From contig CAMLYL010000017.1 in the NCBI GenBank assembly GCA_946491665.1, positions 1-40,542 on the forward strand: 40,542 nt of DNA, given 5' to 3'. The DNA comes from an uncultured Lachnospiraceae bacterium. Lineage in GTDB: Bacteria > Bacillota > Clostridia > Lachnospirales > Lachnospiraceae. The position numbers were made by a program, and so were the translations under genes. The notes beneath the pieces were generated by a model. It was not told the origin of the DNA, searched no databases, and saw only the letters and a program-made list of their open reading frames with translations. Positions 16,214-23,486 of this stretch are shown here, one piece after another; within the stretch, counting starts at the first letter, position 1; every line of letters starts with the position of its first letter.

Positions 16214-17068
16214 ATGACAATAAAAGAAGCAGAGGAGAGAACCGGACTGGCCCGTTCCAACATTCGTTTTTATGAAAAAGAGGGACTGTTTTGTCCGGAG
16301 CGGAACCCACAGAACGGCTATCGGGAATATACAGAAGAAAATATTGAGGACATACGGAAAATAGCGTATCTGCGGACATTGGGAATATCCATCGAAACAA
16401 TCCGGAAAATCATTCACCATGAAGCGGAATTGGCAGAAGTTGTCCGGGAGCAGGAACAGATTCTGAACAGGCAGATCTCTGATATGGAGAAGGCAAAAGA
16501 AATATGCAGACAGATCGCTCTGGATGAAACTGTGGAGTATGATACGCTGCGTATAGAGGATTATACGGCTGATGTGCAGAAATACTGGAGGGATAATGAA
16601 AAACTGTTTCGTCTGGATTCCGCGACATTTGTTTCCGCCTGGGGAGGAACGGCGGTATGGGCAGTTATTACGCTGCTGTGCCTGGCGGCTGCAGTTTTTA
16701 TGTATCCGCATCTGCCGGAACAGATTCCGGTTCAGTACCACAACGGAGAAGTCAGTTCAGAAGCAAAAAAGATTTTTATATTTGCATATCCGGCAGCCTG
16801 TGTAATAATCCGGCTGATTTTAAGAGTTTACATCCGGGGCAGGCTGACGGCTCTGGTTCCGGAACAGCCGCGCCGGGATCTGATAACAGACTATCTCAGC
16901 AACAGTCTGTGTTTTATCGCATTGTCTGCGGAGATTTTTTCAATCCTGTATTTATATGGATTTGTAAAAAATATTGCGCCGCTTGTTATAGTAGACGCGG
17001 CAGTTTTAATGGTTATATTACTGTGCGGAATCAGAAAACAAAAATCAGTTCTTGTATTACATGACTGA
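16214..17068 (+). CDS. MerR family regulator with membrane C-terminal domain
   Basis: The product (284 residues) has a MerR winged helix-turn-helix at 1-70: MTIKEAEERTGLARSNIRFYEKEGL, then NGYREYTEENIEDI, then IAYLRTLGISIETI. A helical linker spans about 75-105. Unusually, the C-terminal half is membrane-embedded, with about four hydrophobic segments (near 142-165, 193-212, 228-253, 256-275). The loop YPHLPEQIPVQYHNGEV resembles the DUF1648/SdpI-like motif seen in immunity and regulatory membrane proteins. This suggests a membrane signal is relayed directly to DNA. ATG 16214 has TGGAGA upstream; a stronger AAAGGAGG at 16181-16188 is too far to use this start. A MerR-type promoter precedes it. 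The stop overlaps the candidate riboflavin promoter. Confidence 0.85.
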   Translation: MTIKEAEERTGLARSNIRFYEKEGLFCPERNPQNGYREYTEENIEDIRKIAYLRTLGISIETIRKIIHHEAELAEVVREQEQILNRQISDMEKAKEICRQIALDETVEYDTLRIEDYTADVQKYWRDNEKLFRLDSATFVSAWGGTAVWAVITLLCLAAAVFMYPHLPEQIPVQYHNGEVSSEAKKIFIFAYPAACVIIRLILRVYIRGRLTALVPEQPRRDLITDYLSNSLCFIALSAEIFSILYLYGFVKNIAPLVIVDAAVLMVILLCGIRKQKSVLVLHD

Positions 17069-17080
17069 CTGTGATAATAT
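17052..17080 (+). promoter_or_regulatory. Promoter of the riboflavin operon
   Basis: TTGTAT (17052-17057) and TAATAT (17075-17080) are 17 bases apart. Transcription would start near 17087, just before the FMN aptamer, which supports the call. It overlaps the last codons of the MerR gene. Confidence 0.6.
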
Positions 17081-17090
17081 AATTCCTATA

Positions 17091-17256
17091 GAAGAACTTC
17101 AGGGCAGGGTGACTGGCCTTCGGACATGAAATACCCGAACGGCGAGAAGTCCCGACCGGCGGTACAGCCCGCGAGCGCGCAAGCGTTGATCTGGTGGATC
17201 GCATCATGCAGATGTGAGTATTCCAGAGCCGACAGTATAGTCTGGATGGAAGAAGC
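17091..17256 (+). promoter_or_regulatory. FMN riboswitch (RFN element), with extended P2 and P5 loops
   Basis: The element binds FMN and turns off riboflavin synthesis genes. Conserved blocks are AGGGCAGGGTGA (17101-17112), TCCCGACCGGCGGTACAG (17150-17167), ATCTGGTG (17189-17196), TTCCAGAGCCGACAGTATAG (17221-17240) and TCTGGATGGAAGAAG (17241-17255). P1 pairs CTTC (17097-17100) with GAAG near 17252. P2 (GGG 17107-17109 with CCC 17151-17153) normally has a 6-base loop but here encloses about 40 bases with its own helix (17116-17123 with 17135-17143). P5 also carries an extra hairpin (17200-17205 with 17211-17216). The downstream terminator at 17316 gives a transcription-attenuation switch. Confidence 0.95.
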
Positions 17257-17315
17257 ATTTTATTTTGATTTTTATTTTTATATGGAAATTTTAAATGTGA
17301 ATGCATAAAAACAGG

Positions 17316-17347
17316 AACCCTGGGATTTTTCTCAGGGTTTTTTATTT
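17316..17347 (+). terminator. Riboswitch-controlled terminator
   Basis: AACCCTG (17316-17322) pairs with CAGGGTT (17333-17339), followed by TTTTATTTTT. It stands between the FMN aptamer and ribD and should form when FMN is bound. Confidence 0.88.
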
Positions 17348-17450
17348 TTCATAAAAAACTGCATTCATATGAAAAAATAAATGCTTCGTGAGGATCGTAC
17401 TACGTTGTACACTATTACACTTAGCCCGGAAAGTCTCGCTGAGTGTAATA
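17342..17450 (+). repeat. Repeat-like leader segment between terminator and ribD
   Basis: TTATTTTTCATA (17342-17353) and TATGAAAAAATAA (17368-17380) form an AT-rich inverted repeat whose core resembles the one at 5431-5470, including a following CTTC..AGG. Further on, ATTACACTTAGC (17414-17425) pairs with GCTGAGTGTAAT (17438-17449), a 12-bp stem with a 12-base loop and no T-run. No gene is visible. The segment could be a dispersed intergenic repeat or a second RNA control structure close to the ribD start at 17479. Confidence 0.45.
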
Positions 17451-17478
17451 TGTGTGCGGAAGAGAGGAAGGATGTTTC

Positions 17479-18588
17479 ATGACAAAAGAAGATTACATGC
17501 GCAGAGCGCTGGAACTGGCCCGGCAGGGATCCGGGTATACCAACCCCAATCCCATGGTAGGGTGTGTGGTGGTAAAGGACGGCCGGATCATCAGCGAGGG
17601 ATACCATGAACGATATGGTGAATTTCATGCAGAGCGGAACGCGCTGACCCGCTGTACGGGAGATCCGACGGGGGCAGATCTGTATGTGACGCTGGAGCCC
17701 TGCTGTCACTATGGAAAGACGCCGCCCTGTACAGAGATTATTATTGAGAAAAAAATTGCCCGGGTGTTTGTGGGAAGCATGGATTCCAACCCGCTGGTTG
17801 CCGGAAAAGGAGTGGGGATCCTTCAGGATGCGGGAATTGCGGTGGAGACCGGGATTCTGGAAGGGGAATGCAGGAAGCTGAATGAAGTGTTTTATCATTA
17901 TATGGAAACGGGACTTCCCTTTGTGGTGATGAAATATGCCATGTCCCTGGATGGGAAAATTGCCTGCGCCACGGGAGATTCCAAATGGGTGACCGGAGAA
18001 ACTGCCCGGAACCATGTGCATCAGCTCCGGAAGCAGTACATGGGAATTATGGTGGGAATCGGAACGGTTCTGGCTGATGATCCCATGCTGAACTGCCGGG
18101 TGGCTGAGGGGGCGGATCCGGTACGGATTGTCTGCGACAGCCATCTGCGGATTCCGCAGGAATGTCAGCTGGTGCGCACCGCTCATGAAATACCGACAAT
18201 TGTTGCCTGTACAGAAAATACATTTGAGTCTCCGGGGCAGCAGGACAGGATCCGCAGTCTCAGAGACGCCGGCGTGCAGATTATACCCACCAGCGGCGCT
18301 CATGGGGTGAATCTGAGGGCGCTGATGAAGGAACTTGGAGCAAAAAAGATTGACAGTGTACTGCTTGAGGGCGGAGGAACCCTGAATTCGTCGGCGCTCA
18401 GCGAGGGAATTGTCAGTAAAGTCTGCGCCTATATTTCCGGCAGGCTGATCGGCGGCATGGATGCTCCGACACCGGTTTCCGGGGTGGGAGCGAACCGGAT
18501 GTCTGAGGCGGTTCATCTGAAGGATATGCAGATTGAATGTCTTGAAGAAGATTTTCTGATCAGCGGATATCCGGTATATGAAGAATAG
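17479..18588 (+). CDS. ribD: Riboflavin biosynthesis deaminase/reductase RibD
   Basis: The product (369 residues) is the bifunctional enzyme for steps two and three from GTP: deamination of the pyrimidine intermediate, then NADPH reduction of its ribose. The deaminase domain (1-145) has HAERNAL with H50 and E52, and PCCHYGKTPPC with C75 and C84, the complete zinc site. The reductase domain (about 150-365) begins FVVMKYAMSLDGKIACATGDSKWVTG and contains EGGGTLN. An upstream in-frame ATG at 17452 is rejected: ATG 17479 has GAGGAAGG seven bases before it and gives the standard N-terminus. It is the first gene of the operon and sits under the FMN riboswitch. Confidence 0.97.
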   Translation: MTKEDYMRRALELARQGSGYTNPNPMVGCVVVKDGRIISEGYHERYGEFHAERNALTRCTGDPTGADLYVTLEPCCHYGKTPPCTEIIIEKKIARVFVGSMDSNPLVAGKGVGILQDAGIAVETGILEGECRKLNEVFYHYMETGLPFVVMKYAMSLDGKIACATGDSKWVTGETARNHVHQLRKQYMGIMVGIGTVLADDPMLNCRVAEGADPVRIVCDSHLRIPQECQLVRTAHEIPTIVACTENTFESPGQQDRIRSLRDAGVQIIPTSGAHGVNLRALMKELGAKKIDSVLLEGGGTLNSSALSEGIVSKVCAYISGRLIGGMDAPTPVSGVGANRMSEAVHLKDMQIECLEEDFLISGYPVYEE

Positions 18589-18639
18589 GATTTGTGAGAG
18601 CGCTGGAACTGTCATAAGAACAGGAAGGAAGGTGAAAAG

Positions 18640-19299
18640 ATGTTTACTGGTCTGGTGGAAGAAGTAGGAACAATTCAGGGGATTCGCCGGGGGCGGCGTT
18701 CCTGTGTGCTGACCATCGGCTGCCGGGAGGTGCTGAAGGGGGCGAAAACAGGGGACAGCATAGCTGTCAACGGAGTCTGCCTGACTGTGACTTCTGTGGG
18801 AAGCGGCTGTTATACAGCGGATGTTATGGCTGAAACTATGGATCGCAGTTCTCTGGGGCGGCTTTCTCAGGGCGACCGGGTGAATCTGGAGCGGGCTATG
18901 CCGGCGGACGGCAGATTCGGCGGACATATTGTGTCGGGACATATTGACGGTACCGGGACCGTGCAGCGAATCGAGGCGGATGATAATGCGGTCTGGTTTA
19001 CGGTTGGAGCGGAGCCGGGTCTCCTTCGCTATATTGTGGAAAAAGGGTCTGTTGCCATTGACGGAATCAGTCTGACAGTGGCTTATGTGGATGAGGAGTG
19101 TTTCCGGGTTTCTGTCATTCCCCATACACGGCAGGTAACGGCGCTTCAGGACCGTCAGGTGGGAGATCCTGTGAATCTGGAATGTGATATTATCGGAAAA
19201 TATGTGGAAAAGCTGCTGACTCATCCTCAGCAGCCCAGAAAGGAAGAAAAGAAAGAAAGCCGCATTACAGAAAAGTTTTTAAGACAGTGCGGGTTTTAA
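18640..19299 (+). CDS. ribE: Riboflavin synthase, alpha subunit
   Basis: The product (219 residues) catalyses the last step, dismutation of two 6,7-dimethyl-8-ribityllumazines to riboflavin plus a pyrimidine that is recycled. It has the two tandem lumazine-binding repeats of the family. The first starts MFTGLVEEVGTI and contains GDSIAVNGVCLTV; the second starts near residue 98 with GGHIVSGHIDGTG and contains KGSVAIDGISLTV. The length is normal. AAGGAAGGTG precedes ATG 18640. It lies 51 bases after ribD and 39 before ribBA. The gene is called ribB or ribC in some organisms. Confidence 0.97.
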   Translation: MFTGLVEEVGTIQGIRRGRRSCVLTIGCREVLKGAKTGDSIAVNGVCLTVTSVGSGCYTADVMAETMDRSSLGRLSQGDRVNLERAMPADGRFGGHIVSGHIDGTGTVQRIEADDNAVWFTVGAEPGLLRYIVEKGSVAIDGISLTVAYVDEECFRVSVIPHTRQVTALQDRQVGDPVNLECDIIGKYVEKLLTHPQQPRKEEKKESRITEKFLRQCGF

Positions 19300-19338
19300 A
19301 TAAACATAGAACAGTAATGAGGAAAGGTGGTTTATAAA

Positions 19339-20544
19339 ATGGCAAGGAAAGTAGGAACTGTAGAGGAAGCGCTGGAAGCGATCCGCCGGGGAAAGGTCGT
19401 GCTGGTGATCGATGATCCGGACAGAGAAAATGAGGGGGATCTGGTCTGCGCGGCTGAATTTGCCACGCAGGAGAATGTAAATCTTATGGCAAGTGAGGCA
19501 AAGGGGCTGATCTGTATGCCCATGAGCGGTGAATTATGCGATAAGCTGGAGCTGGAGCAGATGGTAACAAATAATACAGACAACCACTGTACTGCTTTTA
19601 CGGTTTCCATTGACCATGTGGATACGACAACCGGTATTTCAGCCGCTGAACGCTCTTATACTGCGCTGAAAGTTGTTGAGGACGATGCAAAGCCTTCAGA
19701 TTTCCGCAGACCCGGGCATATGTTTCCCCTTCGGGCAAAGGAAGGCGGCGTGCTTGTCCGGGACGGGCATACGGAGGCAACTGTGGATCTGTGCCGGCTG
19801 GCCGGCTTAAAGCCCTGCGGACTCTGCTGTGAAATCATGCGGGAGGACGGCACTATGATGCGGACGACGGAGCTGCTGGAGTTTGCGGAGCGTCTGGATC
19901 TGACTGTGACAACAATTGCGGATCTGATTGAGTACCGCATGAGAAATGAGAGTCTGGTTCATCGGGAGGCCACGGCAAAGCTGCCGACAAAGTACGGAGA
20001 GTTCACAATTCATGGATACAAAAATCTGGTGAATGGCGATCATCATGTGGCTCTGGTAATGGGAGATGTGGCTGACGGCGAACCGGTGCTGTGCCGGGTA
20101 CATTCTGAGTGCCTGACCGGCGACGTGTTCGGATCCGAGCGCTGTGACTGCGGAGAGCAGCTGGATCAGGCTATGAAGGCGATTGCCCGGGAAGGCCGGG
20201 GCGTACTGCTTTATCTGCGCCAGGAGGGCCGGGGGATCGGTCTGATTAACAAGCTGAAGGCTTATGAGCTCCAGGAAAAGGGGTATGATACGGTAGATGC
20301 CAATATTAAGCTGGGATTCCCGGCGGATATGCGGGAGTATGGAATCGGGGCCCAGATTCTCTGCGATATCGGCGCGAAACGGCTGCGCCTTCTGACCAAC
20401 AATCCGAAGAAGATTACAGGTCTGGCCGGATACGGCATTACCATTGAAGAGCGTGTCCCTATTCAGATCAAGGCGCAGAAGTTTGATTATTTCTATCTGA
20501 AAACAAAACAGGACAGAATGAATCATATGACGGACTATAAATAA
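19339..20544 (+). CDS. ribBA: DHBP synthase / GTP cyclohydrolase II, bifunctional RibBA
   Basis: The product (401 residues) makes both precursors of the pathway. Residues 1-200 form 3,4-dihydroxy-2-butanone-4-phosphate synthase, with [11 protein letters not shown] (acidic metal loop), [13 protein letters not shown] and [11 protein letters not shown]. Residues 205-395 form GTP cyclohydrolase II, with [21 protein letters not shown] (three zinc cysteines), [10 protein letters not shown] and LLTNNPKK. All key residues of both halves are present. A GTG 12 bases upstream is possible, but ATG 19339 sits 8 bases after AAAGGTGG. It is the third gene of the operon, followed after 24 bases by ribH. Confidence 0.97.
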   Translation: MARKVGTVEEALEAIRRGKVVLVIDDPDRENEGDLVCAAEFATQENVNLMASEAKGLICMPMSGELCDKLELEQMVTNNTDNHCTAFTVSIDHVDTTTGISAAERSYTALKVVEDDAKPSDFRRPGHMFPLRAKEGGVLVRDGHTEATVDLCRLAGLKPCGLCCEIMREDGTMMRTTELLEFAERLDLTVTTIADLIEYRMRNESLVHREATAKLPTKYGEFTIHGYKNLVNGDHHVALVMGDVADGEPVLCRVHSECLTGDVFGSERCDCGEQLDQAMKAIAREGRGVLLYLRQEGRGIGLINKLKAYELQEKGYDTVDANIKLGFPADMREYGIGAQILCDIGAKRLRLLTNNPKKITGLAGYGITIEERVPIQIKAQKFDYFYLKTKQDRMNHMTDYK

Positions 20545-20568
20545 ATTGAAAGGAAAAGGAGAGTCATT

Positions 20569-21030
20569 ATGAGAGTATTAGAAGGAAAAGTTGTTGCGGA
20601 AGGTATGAAGATCGGGATTGTGGCGTCCCGTTTCAACGAGTTCATTGTTTCCAAGCTGATCGGCGGGGCGCAGGATGCTCTGATCCGTCATGGCGTCAGC
20701 GATGATGACATTGATCTGGCATGGGTTTCCGGTGCGTTTGAGCTTCCCATTGTGGCAAAAAAGATGGCGGAATCAGGGAAATATGATGCGGTTCTCTGTC
20801 TGGGGGCTGTGATAAAGGGGGCCACCAGCCATTATGATCTGGTCTGCGCTGAAACAAGCAAGGGAATCGCAGCCGTTGGGCTGCAGACCGGCGTTCCCAC
20901 GCTGTTCGGCGTTGTGACTACAGATAATATAGAACAGGCGATTGAGCGTTCCGGTACCAAAGCCGGAAACAAGGGATATGATGTGGCATGCTCCGCTATT
21001 GAAATGGTAAACCTGATGAAAAATATGTAA
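20569..21030 (+). CDS. ribH: 6,7-dimethyl-8-ribityllumazine synthase
   Basis: The product (153 residues) condenses the RibA/RibD-derived pyrimidine with DHBP to give lumazine, the substrate of RibE. Family motifs are RFNEFI (21-26), SGAFELP (54-60), [12 protein letters not shown] (79-90) with catalytic H88, and FGVVTTDN. The length is typical of shells built from lumazine synthase. AAAGGAGAG precedes ATG 20569. It is last in the operon, and a strong terminator follows. Confidence 0.98.
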   Translation: MRVLEGKVVAEGMKIGIVASRFNEFIVSKLIGGAQDALIRHGVSDDDIDLAWVSGAFELPIVAKKMAESGKYDAVLCLGAVIKGATSHYDLVCAETSKGIAAVGLQTGVPTLFGVVTTDNIEQAIERSGTKAGNKGYDVACSAIEMVNLMKNM

Positions 21031-21082
21031 TTGATTTTTCGTATTTGAATGTTTTGCGCATGTACCGGGCGGAACTGTTACG

Positions 21083-21096
21083 ATTTTTCGAAAAAT
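21083..21096. repeat. Short AT palindrome after ribH
   Basis: ATTTTTCGAAAAAT is a perfect 14-bp palindrome just upstream of the ribH terminator. Its meaning is unknown; it may be an mRNA end structure or chance. Confidence 0.35.
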
Positions 21097-21100
21097 AACA

Positions 21101-21153
21101 AAACCGGCAGGACTGTATTTGCGGATCGATAAGTGCAGTCCTGTCGGTTTTTT
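21101..21153 (+). terminator. Terminator of the riboflavin operon
   Basis: AAACCGGCAGGACTG (21101-21115) pairs with CAGTCCTGTCGGTTT (21136-21150, one G-T pair) over a 20-base loop and is followed by TTT. Confidence 0.9.
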
Positions 21154-21231
21154 GTGTGTATTCCTGCCCGCGGAGGTCTGATTCCAATTCCGGAGCTGTC
21201 ACAAAAAGCGCAGAATTACAAACTGACGGGA

Positions 21232-21264
21232 TGTGACATCTCTGTGACAACTTTATACTATAAT
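21232..21264 (+). promoter_or_regulatory. PhoB-like direct repeats and -10 before the two-component operon
   Basis: TGTGACA occurs at 21232-21238 and 21243-21249, an exact 11-base pitch as in OmpR/PhoB-class sites. An inverted copy, TGTCACA, lies at 21197-21203. TATAAT (21259-21264) follows with no recognisable -35, as in activator-dependent promoters. The downstream regulator is of the OmpR class, so autoregulation is likely. The remainder of 21154-21350 shows no gene. Confidence 0.55.
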
Positions 21265-21350
21265 GAATTCCTGGAATTCCGCATATTTGGAAAGGAAATA
21301 TTCTGACAGATATGTTATGATATTACAAAAGAAAAGCAAGGAGAGGTCTT

Positions 21351-22004
21351 ATGATAAATATCTTAATTGTGGAGGATGACGCCGCAATTTCCAATCTGAT
21401 AAATCTGAATCTTACGGCGGAGGGGTATCACTGCACCTGCGCCTATGACGGAAAAGAGGGGGCTAATTATATAGAGAATAATGTTTATGATTTAGTGCTC
21501 CTGGATATCATGCTTCCGGTGATTAATGGATATGAACTGCTGGAATATATAAAGCCCACGGGGACGCCGGTCATTTTCCTGACGGCAAAGGGCGATTTGA
21601 AGGACCGGGTGAAAGGGCTGAAGCTGGGAGCAGATGACTATGTTGTAAAGCCGTTTCAGATCGGGGAACTGCTGGCAAGGGTAGAAGCGGTGCTGCGCCG
21701 TGTGCGGAAAAACAATCAGATGCTCTGTTTTGCGGATCTTGTGATTAATATGGAGTCCCGGCAGGTACAGAAGGCCGGAAAAAATGTGGATCTTACCATG
21801 AAAGAGTTTGATCTCCTGGTGGAACTGGTGAGAAATAAAAATATTGCGCTTTATCGGGACCGGCTTTATGAGAAGGTCTGGCGGGAACCCTTTGTGGGAG
21901 AGACGAGGACTCTGGATACCCATATTCAGAGATTAAGAAAGAAACTGGGAATGGAGAACCAGATTAAGACCGTATTTCGAATCGGATACCGGCTGGAAGA
22001 ATAG
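21351..22004 (+). CDS. OmpR-family response regulator
   Basis: The product (217 residues) has a receiver domain (1-115) with acidic E8/D9/D10, phosphorylation site D52 in LVLLDIMLP, T in FLTAKGD, and K in VVKPF. The PhoB-type winged helix follows (about 125-215), ending in LDTHIQRLRKKLG and FRIGYRLEE. AAGGAGAGG precedes ATG 21351. It is the first gene of a three-gene unit with the kinase at 22050 and the membrane protein at 23483. Paired TGTGACA repeats upstream suggest it controls itself. The regulon is unknown. Confidence 0.95.
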   Translation: MINILIVEDDAAISNLINLNLTAEGYHCTCAYDGKEGANYIENNVYDLVLLDIMLPVINGYELLEYIKPTGTPVIFLTAKGDLKDRVKGLKLGADDYVVKPFQIGELLARVEAVLRRVRKNNQMLCFADLVINMESRQVQKAGKNVDLTMKEFDLLVELVRNKNIALYRDRLYEKVWREPFVGETRTLDTHIQRLRKKLGMENQIKTVFRIGYRLEE

Positions 22005-22049
22005 TATTTTATCTTCCGGATCCATTTCAGGAGAGGAGGGGAGAGCCAT

Positions 22050-23486
22050 ATGCGGCTGGTTGCGAAAATTTTTCTCAGTGTAATGGCGGTATTCAGTGTG
22101 GCCTTTCTGTTTGCCGGATATTTTCTGCTGTCTCATTCCCTGGAAACCAGCGTGCAGCGGGAACTGAAATTTGCTCTGCGTCAGTACCAGTTTGATAAGT
22201 TTTCTGTGCAGTCAGATCTGATTGCCAATGAGAATCAGTTTAACAGTCTTATGGAAAATGATAACCGCGGCCCCGAATCTTATCTGAAAGAGCTGAGTCA
22301 GTCTGTGGAGGAGCCTATCTGTCTGCGGTCGGAGGATGGAGCCGTGTTGTATTCCGGAAGCAGTGTTTTTGAGGATCTTCCGTTTGAAGATCTGTCTGAG
22401 GGGGAGACAACCTATCAGGTAGTGTATGAAGACGGAGCCTGCTATATTCTGGTAGGCGGATGCATTGCGCTGTCAGAGTACAATCTGGATTTTGTGACTC
22501 AGACAGATATCACATCGGTGATCGAGCAGCAGAATATACTGAAGCGGTATTTTCTGAACTGTCTTCTTCTGGCCATGGCAGCTGCTATGGCGCTGGTTCT
22601 GGTGATTTCTGTTCTTCTTACCAGACCGTTGGAGAAAATGGCTGCCGCTGCGGATCGGATTGCAGGGGGCAGCTATCATGAACGTCTGGATATCCGGCAG
22701 AGGGGAGAGGTAGGCGATCTGGCAAAGAGTTTTAACCGGATGGCCGCCGCAGTGGAGGACAAGGTGATTGAACTGAAGGATGAAGTGCAGCGGAAGGAAG
22801 ATTTTGTGGCAAATTTCGCGCATGAGCTGAAAACTCCCATGACGTCTGTCATTGGTTATGCAGATATGCTGTATCAGAAGGATCTTTCCAGAACCGAGGT
22901 AAAAGATGCGGCCTGGTATATCTGGAATGAGGGTATGCGCCTGGAGGCTATGGCTTTGAAAATGATGGATCTGACCGTGCTGAATCATCAGGAGATTCCG
23001 CTGGTGGATATTCCGGCCGATGAGTTTCTGGAAGATGCGGTTCACGGGCTGGAGACGGCTCTGCAGGCGGAGGGAATTGTTCTGGAGTTCCGGGGAGACG
23101 CTGCCTATATACAGGTGGATTATGATCTGATGAAAACTGTGCTTTTAAATCTTATTGATAACGCCAGAAAGGCAGACTGCAGCAGGATCTTTCTGGAGGG
23201 CAGCAGGAAGGACAGGGAGTATCATATTACGGTGTCAGACGATGGAAAGGGAATTCCTGAGGAGGAGATTTCGAGGATTACAGAAGCTTTTTATATGGTG
23301 GATAAGTCCCGTTCCCGAAAACAGCACGGCGCCGGGCTGGGGCTCAGTCTGGTCAGCAGGATTGTGGAACTGCATCATGGAAAGCTCCTGATTGAGAGTG
23401 TTCTGGGAGAGGGGACCACTGTCCGTGTCATCCTGCCGTGCTGCGACAGGCAGGATGAACTTTCAGAGAAAGGAGAGCGTTTATGA
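22050..23486 (+). CDS. Sensor histidine kinase with extracellular domain
   Basis: The product (478 residues) has one N-terminal membrane segment (about 7-29), an outside domain of some 135 residues, a second segment (168-190), HAMP (191-243), and a kinase core. The phosphoacceptor is H258 in FAHELKTPMTSVIGY. Further boxes are NLIDNARKA, DDGKGIPEEE, FYMVDKSRSRKQ and HGAGLGLSLV. GGAGAGGAGGGGAG precedes ATG 22050. Its TGA overlaps the ATG of the next gene (ATGA), so the third protein is translationally coupled and probably belongs to the same signalling unit. The ligand is unknown. Confidence 0.95.
   Translation: MRLVAKIFLSVMAVFSVAFLFAGYFLLSHSLETSVQRELKFALRQYQFDKFSVQSDLIANENQFNSLMENDNRGPESYLKELSQSVEEPICLRSEDGAVLYSGSSVFEDLPFEDLSEGETTYQVVYEDGACYILVGGCIALSEYNLDFVTQTDITSVIEQQNILKRYFLNCLLLAMAAAMALVLVISVLLTRPLEKMAAAADRIAGGSYHERLDIRQRGEVGDLAKSFNRMAAAVEDKVIELKDEVQRKEDFVANFAHELKTPMTSVIGYADMLYQKDLSRTEVKDAAWYIWNEGMRLEAMALKMMDLTVLNHQEIPLVDIPADEFLEDAVHGLETALQAEGIVLEFRGDAAYIQVDYDLMKTVLLNLIDNARKADCSRIFLEGSRKDREYHITVSDDGKGIPEEEISRITEAFYMVDKSRSRKQHGAGLGLSLVSRIVELHHGKLLIESVLGEGTTVRVILPCCDRQDELSEKGERL

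Noticed and set aside
17365-19224. 619-codon open frame on the minus strand opposite ribD and ribE
   Set aside because: It is antisense to two genes with complete catalytic motifs, lacks a recognisable domain, and its His/Ser/Pro/Arg-rich composition is that of a shadow frame.
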